Positions 57,748 through 64,000 of a stretch of 64,000 nt of DNA are shown piece by piece. Origin of the DNA: Streptomyces musisoli (GTDB taxonomy: Bacteria; Actinomycetota; Actinomycetes; Streptomycetales; Streptomycetaceae); the NCBI RefSeq assembly GCF_016741855.1, contig NZ_JAERRH010000024.1:1-64000 (forward strand), in the 5' to 3' direction. Below the pieces are notes generated by a model, which was not told the origin of the DNA, did no database searches, and saw only the letters and a program-made list of their open reading frames with translations. Each line of letters begins with the position of its first letter. The stretch's first letter is position 1. The translations under genes were made by a program, and so were the position numbers.

Positions 57748-59801
57748 CCGACACCGCAGCCCCCGAGGCCCTCGACTCCGCCATCGCCGTCGTCGGCATG
57801 AACGGCCGTTTCCCCGGCGCCCCCGACCTCGACACGTACTGGGCGAACCTCCTCGGCGGCGTCACCTCCATCACCGACTTCACCGAGGAGGAACTCCTCG
57901 CCGACGGTGCCGATCCGGCCCAGGTCCGCGGCCGCGACTACGTGCCGTCCAAGGGCGTCCTCGCCGACGCCGACCGCTTCGAGGCATCCCTCTTCGGCTT
58001 CAACCGCACCGAGGCCGCCGCCCTCGACCCACAGCACCGGCTGCTCCTCCAGACCGCCTGGTCCGCCCTGGAGGACGCCGGGTACGACCCCCTCGCCGCC
58101 CCGCGCCGCACCGGCGTCTACGTCGGCGGCGGCGTCACCGCGCACATGCTGGCCGCCCAGACCGACCCCGCGCTCGCCGCGCAGATCGGCGCGCTCCAGG
58201 TGCGCATCCTCACCGACCGCGAGTTCCTCGCCCCCTGGATCTCCTACCGCCTCGGCCTCGACGGCCCGAGCCTCACCGTCCAGACCGCCTGCTCCACCTC
58301 CCTGACCGCGATCCACCTCGCCTGCCAGGCCCTGCTCCTCGGCGACTGCGACACCGCGCTGGCCGGCGGCGTCGCCGTCGACACCGTCCGCAGGCGCGGA
58401 TACGTCCACTACCAGGGCGGGATCTTCTCGCCCGACGGCCGCTGCCGCCCCTTCGACCAGGCGTCCGGCGGCACCGTGCCCGGCAACGGCGTCGGCGTGG
58501 TCGTGCTGCGCCGCCTCGCCGACGCGCTCGCCGACGGCGACCCCGTCCGGGCGGTCATCCGCGGCAGCGCCGTCACCAACGACGGCGCCGCCCGCGTCGG
58601 CTTCACCGCCCCCGGAGTCGACCAGCAGACCGCCGCCATCGTGGAGGCCTGGACGACGGCGGGCCTCGACCCGGCCGACGCCCAGTACCTGGAGGCACAC
58701 GGCACGGCCACCGAGCTGGGCGACCGCATCGAGGCGACCGCCGCGACCGCCGCGTTCAAGGGCGCCCTCGGCACCGGCTCCATCGGTCTGGGCTCGGTGA
58801 AGGCGAACATCGGCCACCTGGACGCGGCCGCGGGCGTGGCCGGGGTCGTCAAGACCGTCCTCATGCTGGAGCACGCGGTCATCGCCCCGACCGCCGGAGC
58901 CGGCCGGCCGCACCCCGAACTCGTCCTGGGCGACTCCCCGTTCCACGTCGTCACCGAGGCCGAGGACTGGCCCGAGCCCGAGTACGGCCCCCGCCGGGCC
59001 GGCGTCAGCTCGGTCGGCATCGGCGGCACGAACGTCCACGTCGTGCTGGAGCAGGCCCCGCCCCGCTCCCGGGACACCGGGACGCCGGGCCCGGAGGTGC
59101 TGCTCCTGTCCGCCCACACCGGGGACGCCCTCAAGGCCCTCGCCGGCCGCCTGGCCACCGCCCTGCGCGCCCCGGACGCCCCCAGCCTCGCCGACACCGC
59201 GCACACCCTCCGCTTCGGCCGCACCCCCCTCGCCGTCCGCGCCTACGTGCTGGCCGCCGACCGCGAGGAGGCCGCGATCCGCCTCGGCGAACTCGCGGAA
59301 GGCAGCCCGGTGTCGGCTCCGGCCGCCGCGGACGACCTGCGCGCGATCGGGGAGGCGTGGCTGCGGGACGAACGGCTGCCCTGGCCGCGCCGGGGCCGCC
59401 GGGTCTCGCTGCCGACGTACCCGTTCGGCGGGGAGAGCTACGGCGAGCACGGCCCGGCGACGGCACCGGCGTCCCGGGAGCAGGCGTCCCAGGACGAGAA
59501 CCCGGCCTCCCCGGCGCCTGAGGCGGGCGACGGCCTGGACGTGTCCGTCCGCGCCCTGCTCGTCGAGACGCTCGGCCTGGCCGGCACCGGTGACCTCGCC
59601 ATGACGTACTTCGCGGCCGGCGGCGACTCCCTCGCCGCCGTCCACCTGGTCGGCTGCCTGCGCGACGACTTCGGCATCGACGTGCCGCTCACCCTGTTCC
59701 TGGAGGAGCTGACGCTCGACGAGCTGGCCCGGCGGATCGTGGAGGCCCGGGAGCCGGACGACGCGCTGGACGCGCTGCTCGGCGAGTTCGAGAACGCGTG
59801 A
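57744..59801 (+). CDS. Polyketide ketosynthase-ACP protein without acyltransferase
   Basis: A 685-aa protein with a KS (15-440) and a carrier domain (600-680). The KS has the complete catalytic triad: Cys183 in TACSTS, His in HGTATELGD and His in NIGHLDAAAG. After the KS comes only a ~130-residue remnant linker (LLLSAHTGDALKALAGRL), then a post-AT-like tail (RVSLPTYPFGG), and the carrier serine Ser629 in GGDSLAA. No acyltransferase, KR, DH or MT domain is present. The carrier must be loaded in trans (for example by a fatty-acid malonyltransferase) or by an A domain; otherwise the KS does something other than ordinary extension. It is the last gene of the plus-strand operon, with a hairpin 18 bp after its stop. 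Confidence 0.93.
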   Translation: MTDTAAPEALDSAIAVVGMNGRFPGAPDLDTYWANLLGGVTSITDFTEEELLADGADPAQVRGRDYVPSKGVLADADRFEASLFGFNRTEAAALDPQHRLLLQTAWSALEDAGYDPLAAPRRTGVYVGGGVTAHMLAAQTDPALAAQIGALQVRILTDREFLAPWISYRLGLDGPSLTVQTACSTSLTAIHLACQALLLGDCDTALAGGVAVDTVRRRGYVHYQGGIFSPDGRCRPFDQASGGTVPGNGVGVVVLRRLADALADGDPVRAVIRGSAVTNDGAARVGFTAPGVDQQTAAIVEAWTTAGLDPADAQYLEAHGTATELGDRIEATAATAAFKGALGTGSIGLGSVKANIGHLDAAAGVAGVVKTVLMLEHAVIAPTAGAGRPHPELVLGDSPFHVVTEAEDWPEPEYGPRRAGVSSVGIGGTNVHVVLEQAPPRSRDTGTPGPEVLLLSAHTGDALKALAGRLATALRAPDAPSLADTAHTLRFGRTPLAVRAYVLAADREEAAIRLGELAEGSPVSAPAAADDLRAIGEAWLRDERLPWPRRGRRVSLPTYPFGGESYGEHGPATAPASREQASQDENPASPAPEAGDGLDVSVRALLVETLGLAGTGDLAMTYFAAGGDSLAAVHLVGCLRDDFGIDVPLTLFLEELTLDELARRIVEAREPDDALDALLGEFENA

Positions 59802-59818
59802 GGGCAGGAGGACATGGC

Positions 59819-59853
59819 AGAAGGGGGCCGGTGGCCACCACCGGCCCCCTTCT
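59819..59853. terminator. Bidirectional terminator after the plus-strand operon
   Basis: A perfect 16-bp stem (AGAAGGGGGCCGGTGG and its complement) closes on a 3-base loop, between the convergent KS and thioesterase genes. Confidence 0.9.
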
Positions 59854-59860
59854 CGCCGCC

Positions 59861-60598
59861 TCACGAGCGCACGGGAACCGACGTCAGCACCCGGGCCACG
59901 GTCGGCAGGTGATCGTCCAGGTAGAAGTGCCCGCCGGCCAGCACATGCGTGGTGAACTCGCCCTCCGTCTCCTGCTGCCAGACCGGCACCTCCGCCGGCG
60001 GCACCCGCGGATCGGCGTCCCCCGTCAGCGCCACCACCGGGCAGCGCAGCCGGGGGCCGGGCCGGTAGGAGTAGGCGGACAGCATCGCGTAGTCCGCGCG
60101 CAGGGTGGGCAGCGCCAGCTCCAGCAGCATCGGGTCGGCCAGCAGGCTGTCGTCCGTACCGGCCAGCCGCCGCAGCTCGCCCAGCAGGTCGTCGTCCGAG
60201 GGCACCCCCGACCACGGCATCGTGATCGGCAGCGAGGGCCCGCCGCGACCCGACACGAACAGCGCGACGGGCGCCCGGCCCCGCGCCTGGAGCACCCTGG
60301 CCGTCTCGAACGCCACGAGCGCGCCCATGCTGTGCCCGAACAGCGCGAGCGGCCTGCCCGCCGGATCCGCGGGCAGCGCGTCCAGGACGGCGTCCACGAC
60401 GTCGCCGATCCGCTCGGCGAACGGCTCCGCGAACCGGTCGTGCCGGCCCGGGTACTGCACCACCAGGGGCTCCAGCGGTCCGGCGACCGCCGCCGACAGG
60501 GCGTGGTAGGCACCGGCCGCCCCGCCGGCGTGCGGGAAGCACAGCAGCCGGGCGGGGGCGTCGGGGGCGGGGTGGAAACGCCGAATCCAGTCGTCCAT
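59861..60598 (-). CDS. Type II (editing) thioesterase
   Basis: A 245-aa free-standing alpha/beta hydrolase. The nucleophile elbow is GHSMGALVAFE, the N-terminal oxyanion segment is LLCFPHAGGAAGAYH, and the catalytic His lies in AGGHFYLDDH. Proteins of this kind clear stalled or misprimed acyl groups from NRPS and PKS carrier domains. The ATG at 60598 gives the normal family length; upstream frame is shadow sequence. It lies on the minus strand at the end of a small gene group with the Cys-rich and small exported proteins, 95 bp after the Cys-rich gene. With integrated thioesterases in both lines, its likely role is editing. Confidence 0.93.
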   Translation of the reverse strand: MDDWIRRFHPAPDAPARLLCFPHAGGAAGAYHALSAAVAGPLEPLVVQYPGRHDRFAEPFAERIGDVVDAVLDALPADPAGRPLALFGHSMGALVAFETARVLQARGRAPVALFVSGRGGPSLPITMPWSGVPSDDDLLGELRRLAGTDDSLLADPMLLELALPTLRADYAMLSAYSYRPGPRLRCPVVALTGDADPRVPPAEVPVWQQETEGEFTTHVLAGGHFYLDDHLPTVARVLTSVPVRS

Positions 60599-60693
60599 GA
60601 GAATCCTCTCTCCTGAGGTACCTGACAACGAGCCGGGCCCCGTGCCGGTTCGCCCGGCCCGGGGCCCGTTCTCGTCCGCGTGCGCCGGACGGA

Positions 60694-61170
60694 TCACTCC
60701 GCCGCGGCCATCCAGCTCTCCAACTGTTCCAAGGTGGTCTCGGGGTTGGCGACGAGAACGTTCAGCTCGTCGTCGGGCGGGTTGAGGGTGACGACGGCGG
60801 GACAGCGGTGGCAGCCCTCGACACCGACCTGGTTCCACCACTTGCAGTGCGGACGCAGGTGGCACCGTGGCACGGCCGCGGACGCGGCCTCGGCCTTCGC
60901 CGGCACGGCCCGGATGCGCTCGATCAGACCGCACGCCTCGCCCACCCGGTTCGCGCAGTCCGACACGCAGTGCGAGGCGAACCGCAGTACCCGGTGCGGG
61001 GAGATCCCCTCCGGGATGCTGCCCAGGACCTCGGCCGCCGGAACCGGATCGGCCAGGTAGACCACCTCACCCCCGTCCCCGGACCGGACGCCGAGGACCA
61101 CGCTCTCCGGGCGGCTCGCGTCGCCGGAGGGACACCAGTCGAGGGGCCGTCGCCCCGCGGAACCGTCCAC
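60694..61170 (-). CDS. Cys-rich hypothetical protein (possible metal or Fe-S binding)
   Basis: A 158-aa protein I cannot place in a named family. It has about nine cysteines, in the pattern DWC, then HCVSDC and EAC, then the dense block RCHLRPHCKWWNQVGVEG followed by CHRCP. The spacing suggests a metal site or iron-sulfur cluster. The C-terminal tail (ETTLEQLESWMAAA) is helical. There is no signal peptide. The GTG at 61170 has GGAGGTGA five bases upstream, which decides the start over GTG 61179. It is 19 bp after the small exported peptide gene and upstream of the thioesterase gene, so all three may be one unit. Its role could be redox or regulatory. Confidence 0.65.
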   Translation of the reverse strand: MDGSAGRRPLDWCPSGDASRPESVVLGVRSGDGGEVVYLADPVPAAEVLGSIPEGISPHRVLRFASHCVSDCANRVGEACGLIERIRAVPAKAEAASAAVPRCHLRPHCKWWNQVGVEGCHRCPAVVTLNPPDDELNVLVANPETTLEQLESWMAAAE

Positions 61171-61189
61171 GGTGCTCACCTCCGGGCCC

Positions 61190-61432
61190 CTAGCAGGCGG
61201 CCGGGTGGACGCCCGACTTGCCGCTGTCGGCGACGATGCCGCCGGTGACGCCGTCGGTGACGGCGCCGTTCGCCTTCTCGGTGGCGACGGCCTTGGCGAT
61301 GCTCGCCGCCAGCTGCTCCTGCGAGGTGATCCGCTCATGCCGGGTGGCCGCGGGCGCGGGCGCGGCGGCCGCCGTGACGAGTCCGGTGACCAGCGCCGCC
61401 GCCGCGGCCGCCGTACGAAGTCCCTTGTTCAT
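61190..61432 (-). CDS. Small exported peptide
   Basis: An 80-aa protein with a clear signal peptide: MNKGLR, a long Ala/Val hydrophobic stretch, and cleavage near APAAT at about residue 30. The mature ~50 residues contain one helical part (TSQEQLAASIAKAVATEKAN) and end GIVADSGKSGVHPAAC with a single terminal Cys. No family is recognised. The ATG at 61432 has a weak GGAGCACAG upstream. It is the first of three closely spaced minus-strand genes (peptide, Cys-rich protein, thioesterase). It could be a signalling peptide or an unrelated exported protein. Confidence 0.65.
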   Translation of the reverse strand: MNKGLRTAAAAAALVTGLVTAAAAPAPAATRHERITSQEQLAASIAKAVATEKANGAVTDGVTGGIVADSGKSGVHPAAC

Positions 61433-61574
61433 CTGTGCTCCTTCCCAAGTCTGCTGTTCGATACGGGACTCGACGGTAGGGACGGAGCCGGGCCGGCACC
61501 GGCGGTCCGGGCGGCAGCTTCGCGGAGACACCGGGCCCGCGACGGCGCCCCCGGGTGCGTACGCCGGCTCGCGT

Positions 61575-62828
61575 TCAGCCGGCCCGGGGCGGCGGGGGCG
61601 GAACGGCCCGTCGCAGGGCTCCCACGGGGTACGGCGCAGGTTCCGTGACCCAGCCCGCCATCAGCACGAGACGGGAGTCGCGGTCGGCGGCGAGGAAGCC
61701 GAAGGGGCGGTCGAAGGCGACGCGGACGACGGTGGTCTCGTAGCGGTACTCCGGGACCCCGGCGGCCGCCCGGGGCATGACCGCCGTCACCGCCGCCGCC
61801 CGGAAGCCGAGCGCGCCGAACTGGGCCACGGCCGACTGGCGGGCCTCTCCGACGGCCAGCGGGTAGGCGCTGATGCCCGGGAAGTGGCCGGCGCGGACGT
61901 CCGCCGCCGTCGTGAGGCCGAACAGGCCGGGCAGGCCGAGCAGACCGTGGTCGGCCCGCACCTCGAACGCCACCGTCCGCACGTCCAGCGTCTTCGGCTC
62001 GGGCTCGAGGGCCGGCTGCTGCTCCACGTGCAGGCCGGGGCCCACGTGCCCGTGCGGCAGCGCGCCGCCCCCGGACAGCGGAAGGCTGCGCTCCACGATG
62101 CCCACCCCGGCCGCCAGCACCTGACCGGGCGTCATCCGCTCCTCACCCAGCACCAGGTGGACGTCGATGCCGTTGTCCCCGGGCACCGTCAGCGCGGTGA
62201 CGAAGCCGTCCGCGGTGCCCGCCACCCCCACCCGGTCCGGCCGCACGCTGCGCCGGCGCAGACCGCGCAGGGTCCGGCCCTGCCAGGGGCCCGCATCGGG
62301 CCGCAGCGGCCCCTCGGAGAACGGCTGCCGCCACTCCGTGCGCAGCGCGAGCGCACTGGCCAGCACCATCCGCGCCTCCCGGGTCAGCGTCACCGGCATG
62401 CGCTCGACCAGCCCGCCGGTCCGCTCGGCCGCCCACGCGTCCAGCCGCTCCTGCGCGGTGACGAGGTCGTCCCCGAACACCCCGTGGGTGCCGGCCGGGA
62501 GCCCGGCCCGCCACTCCTCCCGCAGGGGCAGCCCGTGGTGCGCCCACAGGCCGAGCGCCGCGTCCAGGCCGGACACCGACGCGAGCCCGGCCAGCAGGTC
62601 CCGGGCGGCACCGGCCGCCTGTTCGGCGAGCATCCCCAGCGCACCGGCCAGCTCCGCCCGCGCCGGTCCCGCCGCGCCGTCGGCGAGGAAGGCCAGCAGG
62701 GGCCAGACGCCGGCGGCCGAGAAGGCCGTGCCGTCCTGGACGGTCGCCGCCCACCGGGCGGCGAGGGCGTTCACCGCCCCGACCGCCGAACTGCCCGCCC
62801 GTCCGTCCGTCTGGGTCTCCACCCGCAT
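61575..62828 (-). CDS. Serpin-family protein
   Basis: A ~417-aa protein of the serpin fold. The C-terminal signature is visible: VRVAFDRPFGFLAADRDSRL followed by LVLMAGWVTEP, matching the serpin end pattern (DRPFLF...GRVxxP). The N-terminal helix region (VNALAARWAATVQDGTAFSAAGVWPLLAFLADGA) is also typical. The expected reactive-loop region (about 50 residues before the end, SAVAQFGALGFRAAAVTAVM) is short and Ala-rich, so inhibitory function is possible but unproven. The start is uncertain: ATG at 62828 (MRVETQTDG) is preferred because upstream residues to ATG 62945 are low-complexity Gly/Ala. No signal peptide is obvious. It is probably a neighbour rather than a biosynthetic gene. Confidence 0.75.
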   Translation of the reverse strand: MRVETQTDGRAGSSAVGAVNALAARWAATVQDGTAFSAAGVWPLLAFLADGAAGPARAELAGALGMLAEQAAGAARDLLAGLASVSGLDAALGLWAHHGLPLREEWRAGLPAGTHGVFGDDLVTAQERLDAWAAERTGGLVERMPVTLTREARMVLASALALRTEWRQPFSEGPLRPDAGPWQGRTLRGLRRRSVRPDRVGVAGTADGFVTALTVPGDNGIDVHLVLGEERMTPGQVLAAGVGIVERSLPLSGGGALPHGHVGPGLHVEQQPALEPEPKTLDVRTVAFEVRADHGLLGLPGLFGLTTAADVRAGHFPGISAYPLAVGEARQSAVAQFGALGFRAAAVTAVMPRAAAGVPEYRYETTVVRVAFDRPFGFLAADRDSRLVLMAGWVTEPAPYPVGALRRAVPPPPPRAG

Positions 62829-63204
62829 TCCGCCCCCGTTCGTGCCCTGCTCGGCATGCGGCCGCTCGTAGGTCGGTCCGGCCGCCGGCCCGGCCGCCGG
62901 CCCTGTGGCCGCCGCCCGCTCCAAGAGCACGGTACCGGTGCCCATATCCCCGCATCCCGGCCGGGACGGCCCACGCGGCGGGGAGGCGTCCGCCGCCTTC
63001 CGGCTGACGGGCGGCGCCTGCCCGCCGGGATGCGGGTGTGAGCGCGCGAGGTGTGAGGAGCGTCTATAAGGGAGAGAAAGTGCCTGGGTAAAGCCTTCCC
63101 CACCCGCAAGTCATCACATCGAGTGATTCTCTGGCCTTCACTTGCACGGCACAACCCACGGTTGCCAGGCTGTTGCTGTCTGTACAACCTGATGGGAGCG
63201 GCCA
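62829..63204. other. Intergenic region before the GntR regulator
   Basis: About 260-375 bp, depending on the serpin start, without a convincing gene. It holds a short palindrome ATCAC-ATCGA-GTGAT (63113-63127). It also holds TTGCCA (63162-63167) and TACAAC (63183-63188) as weak -35/-10 candidates with short spacing. Either could belong to the GntR-family gene's own control. Nothing else stands out. Confidence 0.4.
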
Positions 63205-63957
63205 GTGACTTTCGGTGAGCAGCCGGCGTACCTGCGCGTCGCGGGTGATCTCCGCAAGAAGATCGTCGACGGTTCACTCCCGCCCCACACCCGGCTGCCC
63301 TCGCAGGCGCGCATCCGCGAGGAGTACGGCGTCTCCGACACCGTCGCGCTGGAGGCCCGCAAGGTGCTGATGGCCGAGGGGCTGGTCGAGGGCCGCTCCG
63401 GCTCGGGGACCTATGTGCGCGAACGGCCCGTGCCCCGGCGGGTGTCCCGCTCCGGGTACCGTCCGGCCGGCGGCGCCACCCCCTTCCGGCAGGAGCAGGC
63501 CGACGCCGCGGTGCGCGGCACCTGGGAGTCCAGCAGTGAGCAGACCGACGCCGGCGCGGTCATCGCCGAGCGGCTCGCGATCCACACCGGCGACCGGGTC
63601 ATGCGCACCAAGTACCTGTTCCGCGAGAACGGCGAGCCGATGATGCTCTCCACCTCCTGGGAGCCCCTCGCCGTGACCGGCCGCACCCCGGTGATGCTCC
63701 CCGAGGAGGGCCCGCTGGGCGGGATGGGCGTGGTCGAGCGCATGCGGGCCATCGACGTCATCGTGGACAACGTCACCGAGGAGGTCGGCGCCCGCCCCGG
63801 CCTCGCCGAGGAACTGCACCTGCTCGGCGGCGTCCCCGGCCATGTGGTCGTGGTCGTCCAGCGCACGTACTTCGCCTCCGGGCGTCCGGTCGAGACCGCC
63901 GACGTGGTGATCCCGGCCGACCGCTACCGGGTCGCCTACCACCTGCCCGTCAAGTGA
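63205..63957 (+). CDS. GntR-family (HutC/UTRA) transcriptional regulator
   Basis: A 250-aa regulator. Residues 5-75 form the GntR winged helix (YLRVAGDLRKKIVDGSLPP, RLPSQARIREEYGVSDTVAL, GLVEGRSGSGTYVRER). Residues 90-245 form a UTRA ligand-binding domain (TKYLFRENGEPMMLSTSWEP, ending VVIPADRYRVAYHLPV), which binds small metabolites in the HutC subfamily. The start is GTG with GGGAGCGG upstream. It is typical of Streptomyces chromosomal regulators and lies past the serpin gene, so it may be outside the cluster. There is no sign of a target gene within the window except its own promoter region. Confidence 0.9.
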   Translation: MTFGEQPAYLRVAGDLRKKIVDGSLPPHTRLPSQARIREEYGVSDTVALEARKVLMAEGLVEGRSGSGTYVRERPVPRRVSRSGYRPAGGATPFRQEQADAAVRGTWESSSEQTDAGAVIAERLAIHTGDRVMRTKYLFRENGEPMMLSTSWEPLAVTGRTPVMLPEEGPLGGMGVVERMRAIDVIVDNVTEEVGARPGLAEELHLLGGVPGHVVVVVQRTYFASGRPVETADVVIPADRYRVAYHLPVK

Positions 63958-64000
63958 GCCGGCCGGGCCGGCGCACCGCCCCGACGGCACCGTGTGCGCC

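Noticed and set aside
41026..59801. Calcium-dependent lipopeptide cluster of the friulimicin type
   Set aside because: The diaminobutyrate and methylaspartate genes fit that class, but I see no fatty-acyl-AMP ligase, no acyl-CoA dehydrogenase, no starter C domain preceding the first module, and no set of Asp-specific modules.
63113..63188. Specific GntR operator
   Set aside because: Only a 5-bp-arm palindrome and weak -35/-10 matches are visible, too little to assign an operator.

Overview
The window is high-GC DNA with many GTG starts, 4-base stop/start overlaps and actinomycete-type regulators (AfsR/SARP-like, XRE/NB-ARC, GntR/HutC). It reads as a Streptomyces or close relative, and almost all of it is one large nonribosomal peptide (NRPS) biosynthetic locus. 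I see no tRNA, rRNA, CRISPR array or insertion sequence.

Layout. (1) 48-9434, minus strand: a precursor, export and activation operon. It carries a threonine-kinase-like GHMP protein, a cysteine-synthase-fold PLP enzyme, an ATP-grasp ligase, an argininosuccinate-lyase-like enzyme, an MFS exporter, a phosphopantetheinyl transferase and acetolactate synthase (ilvB, ilvN). The kinase/PLP/lyase set fits 2,3-diaminobutyrate synthesis from threonine, and ilvBN fits valine supply. (2) 9623-32164, minus strand: a translationally coupled set encoding glutamate mutase (two subunits), an asparaginyl-tRNA-synthetase-like amidotransferase candidate, an FMN glutamate-synthase-like protein, and two NRPSs with domain order A-T-(C-A-T)x3 and (C-A-T)x2-TE. 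Four of the six modules share a valine-like A-domain pocket. (3) 32385-39455: control and accessory genes: a small protein with MbtH (+), an aberrant ornithine-carbamoyltransferase homologue (-), an XRE/NB-ARC regulator (-), a 1005-aa AfsR-like SARP (+), a small repeat protein (-) whose upstream region has SARP-type heptamer repeats, and a hypothetical protein. (4) 39666-59801, plus strand: an MFS exporter and a second assembly line: NRPS A-T-C-T, a luciferase-like monooxygenase, NRPS C-A-T-E, NRPS C-A-T-TE, NRPS C-A-T, and a ketosynthase-ACP protein without an acyltransferase. (5) 59861-63957: a type II thioesterase, a Cys-rich protein, a small exported peptide, a serpin-like protein and a GntR regulator, where the locus probably ends.

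How it works together (inference): unusual amino acids (2,3-diaminobutyrate, 3-methylaspartate and possibly its amide, perhaps a ureido amino acid) and valine feed two divergently transcribed assembly lines, each with its own terminal thioesterase. Either two peptides are made, or a product whose order does not follow gene order. The AfsR-like protein is the likely activator. GTTCC-type heptamers 8-9 bp upstream of -10-like hexamers occur at three promoters, which suggests a local regulon.

Most interesting leads: the mutase/amidase/FMN-protein operon, the substrate-pocket changes in the carbamoyltransferase, the repeat protein with its heptamer promoter, the AT-less KS, and two in-frame minisatellites inside NRPS genes. 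I cannot name the product. All pocket codes and family calls were read by eye without database searches.
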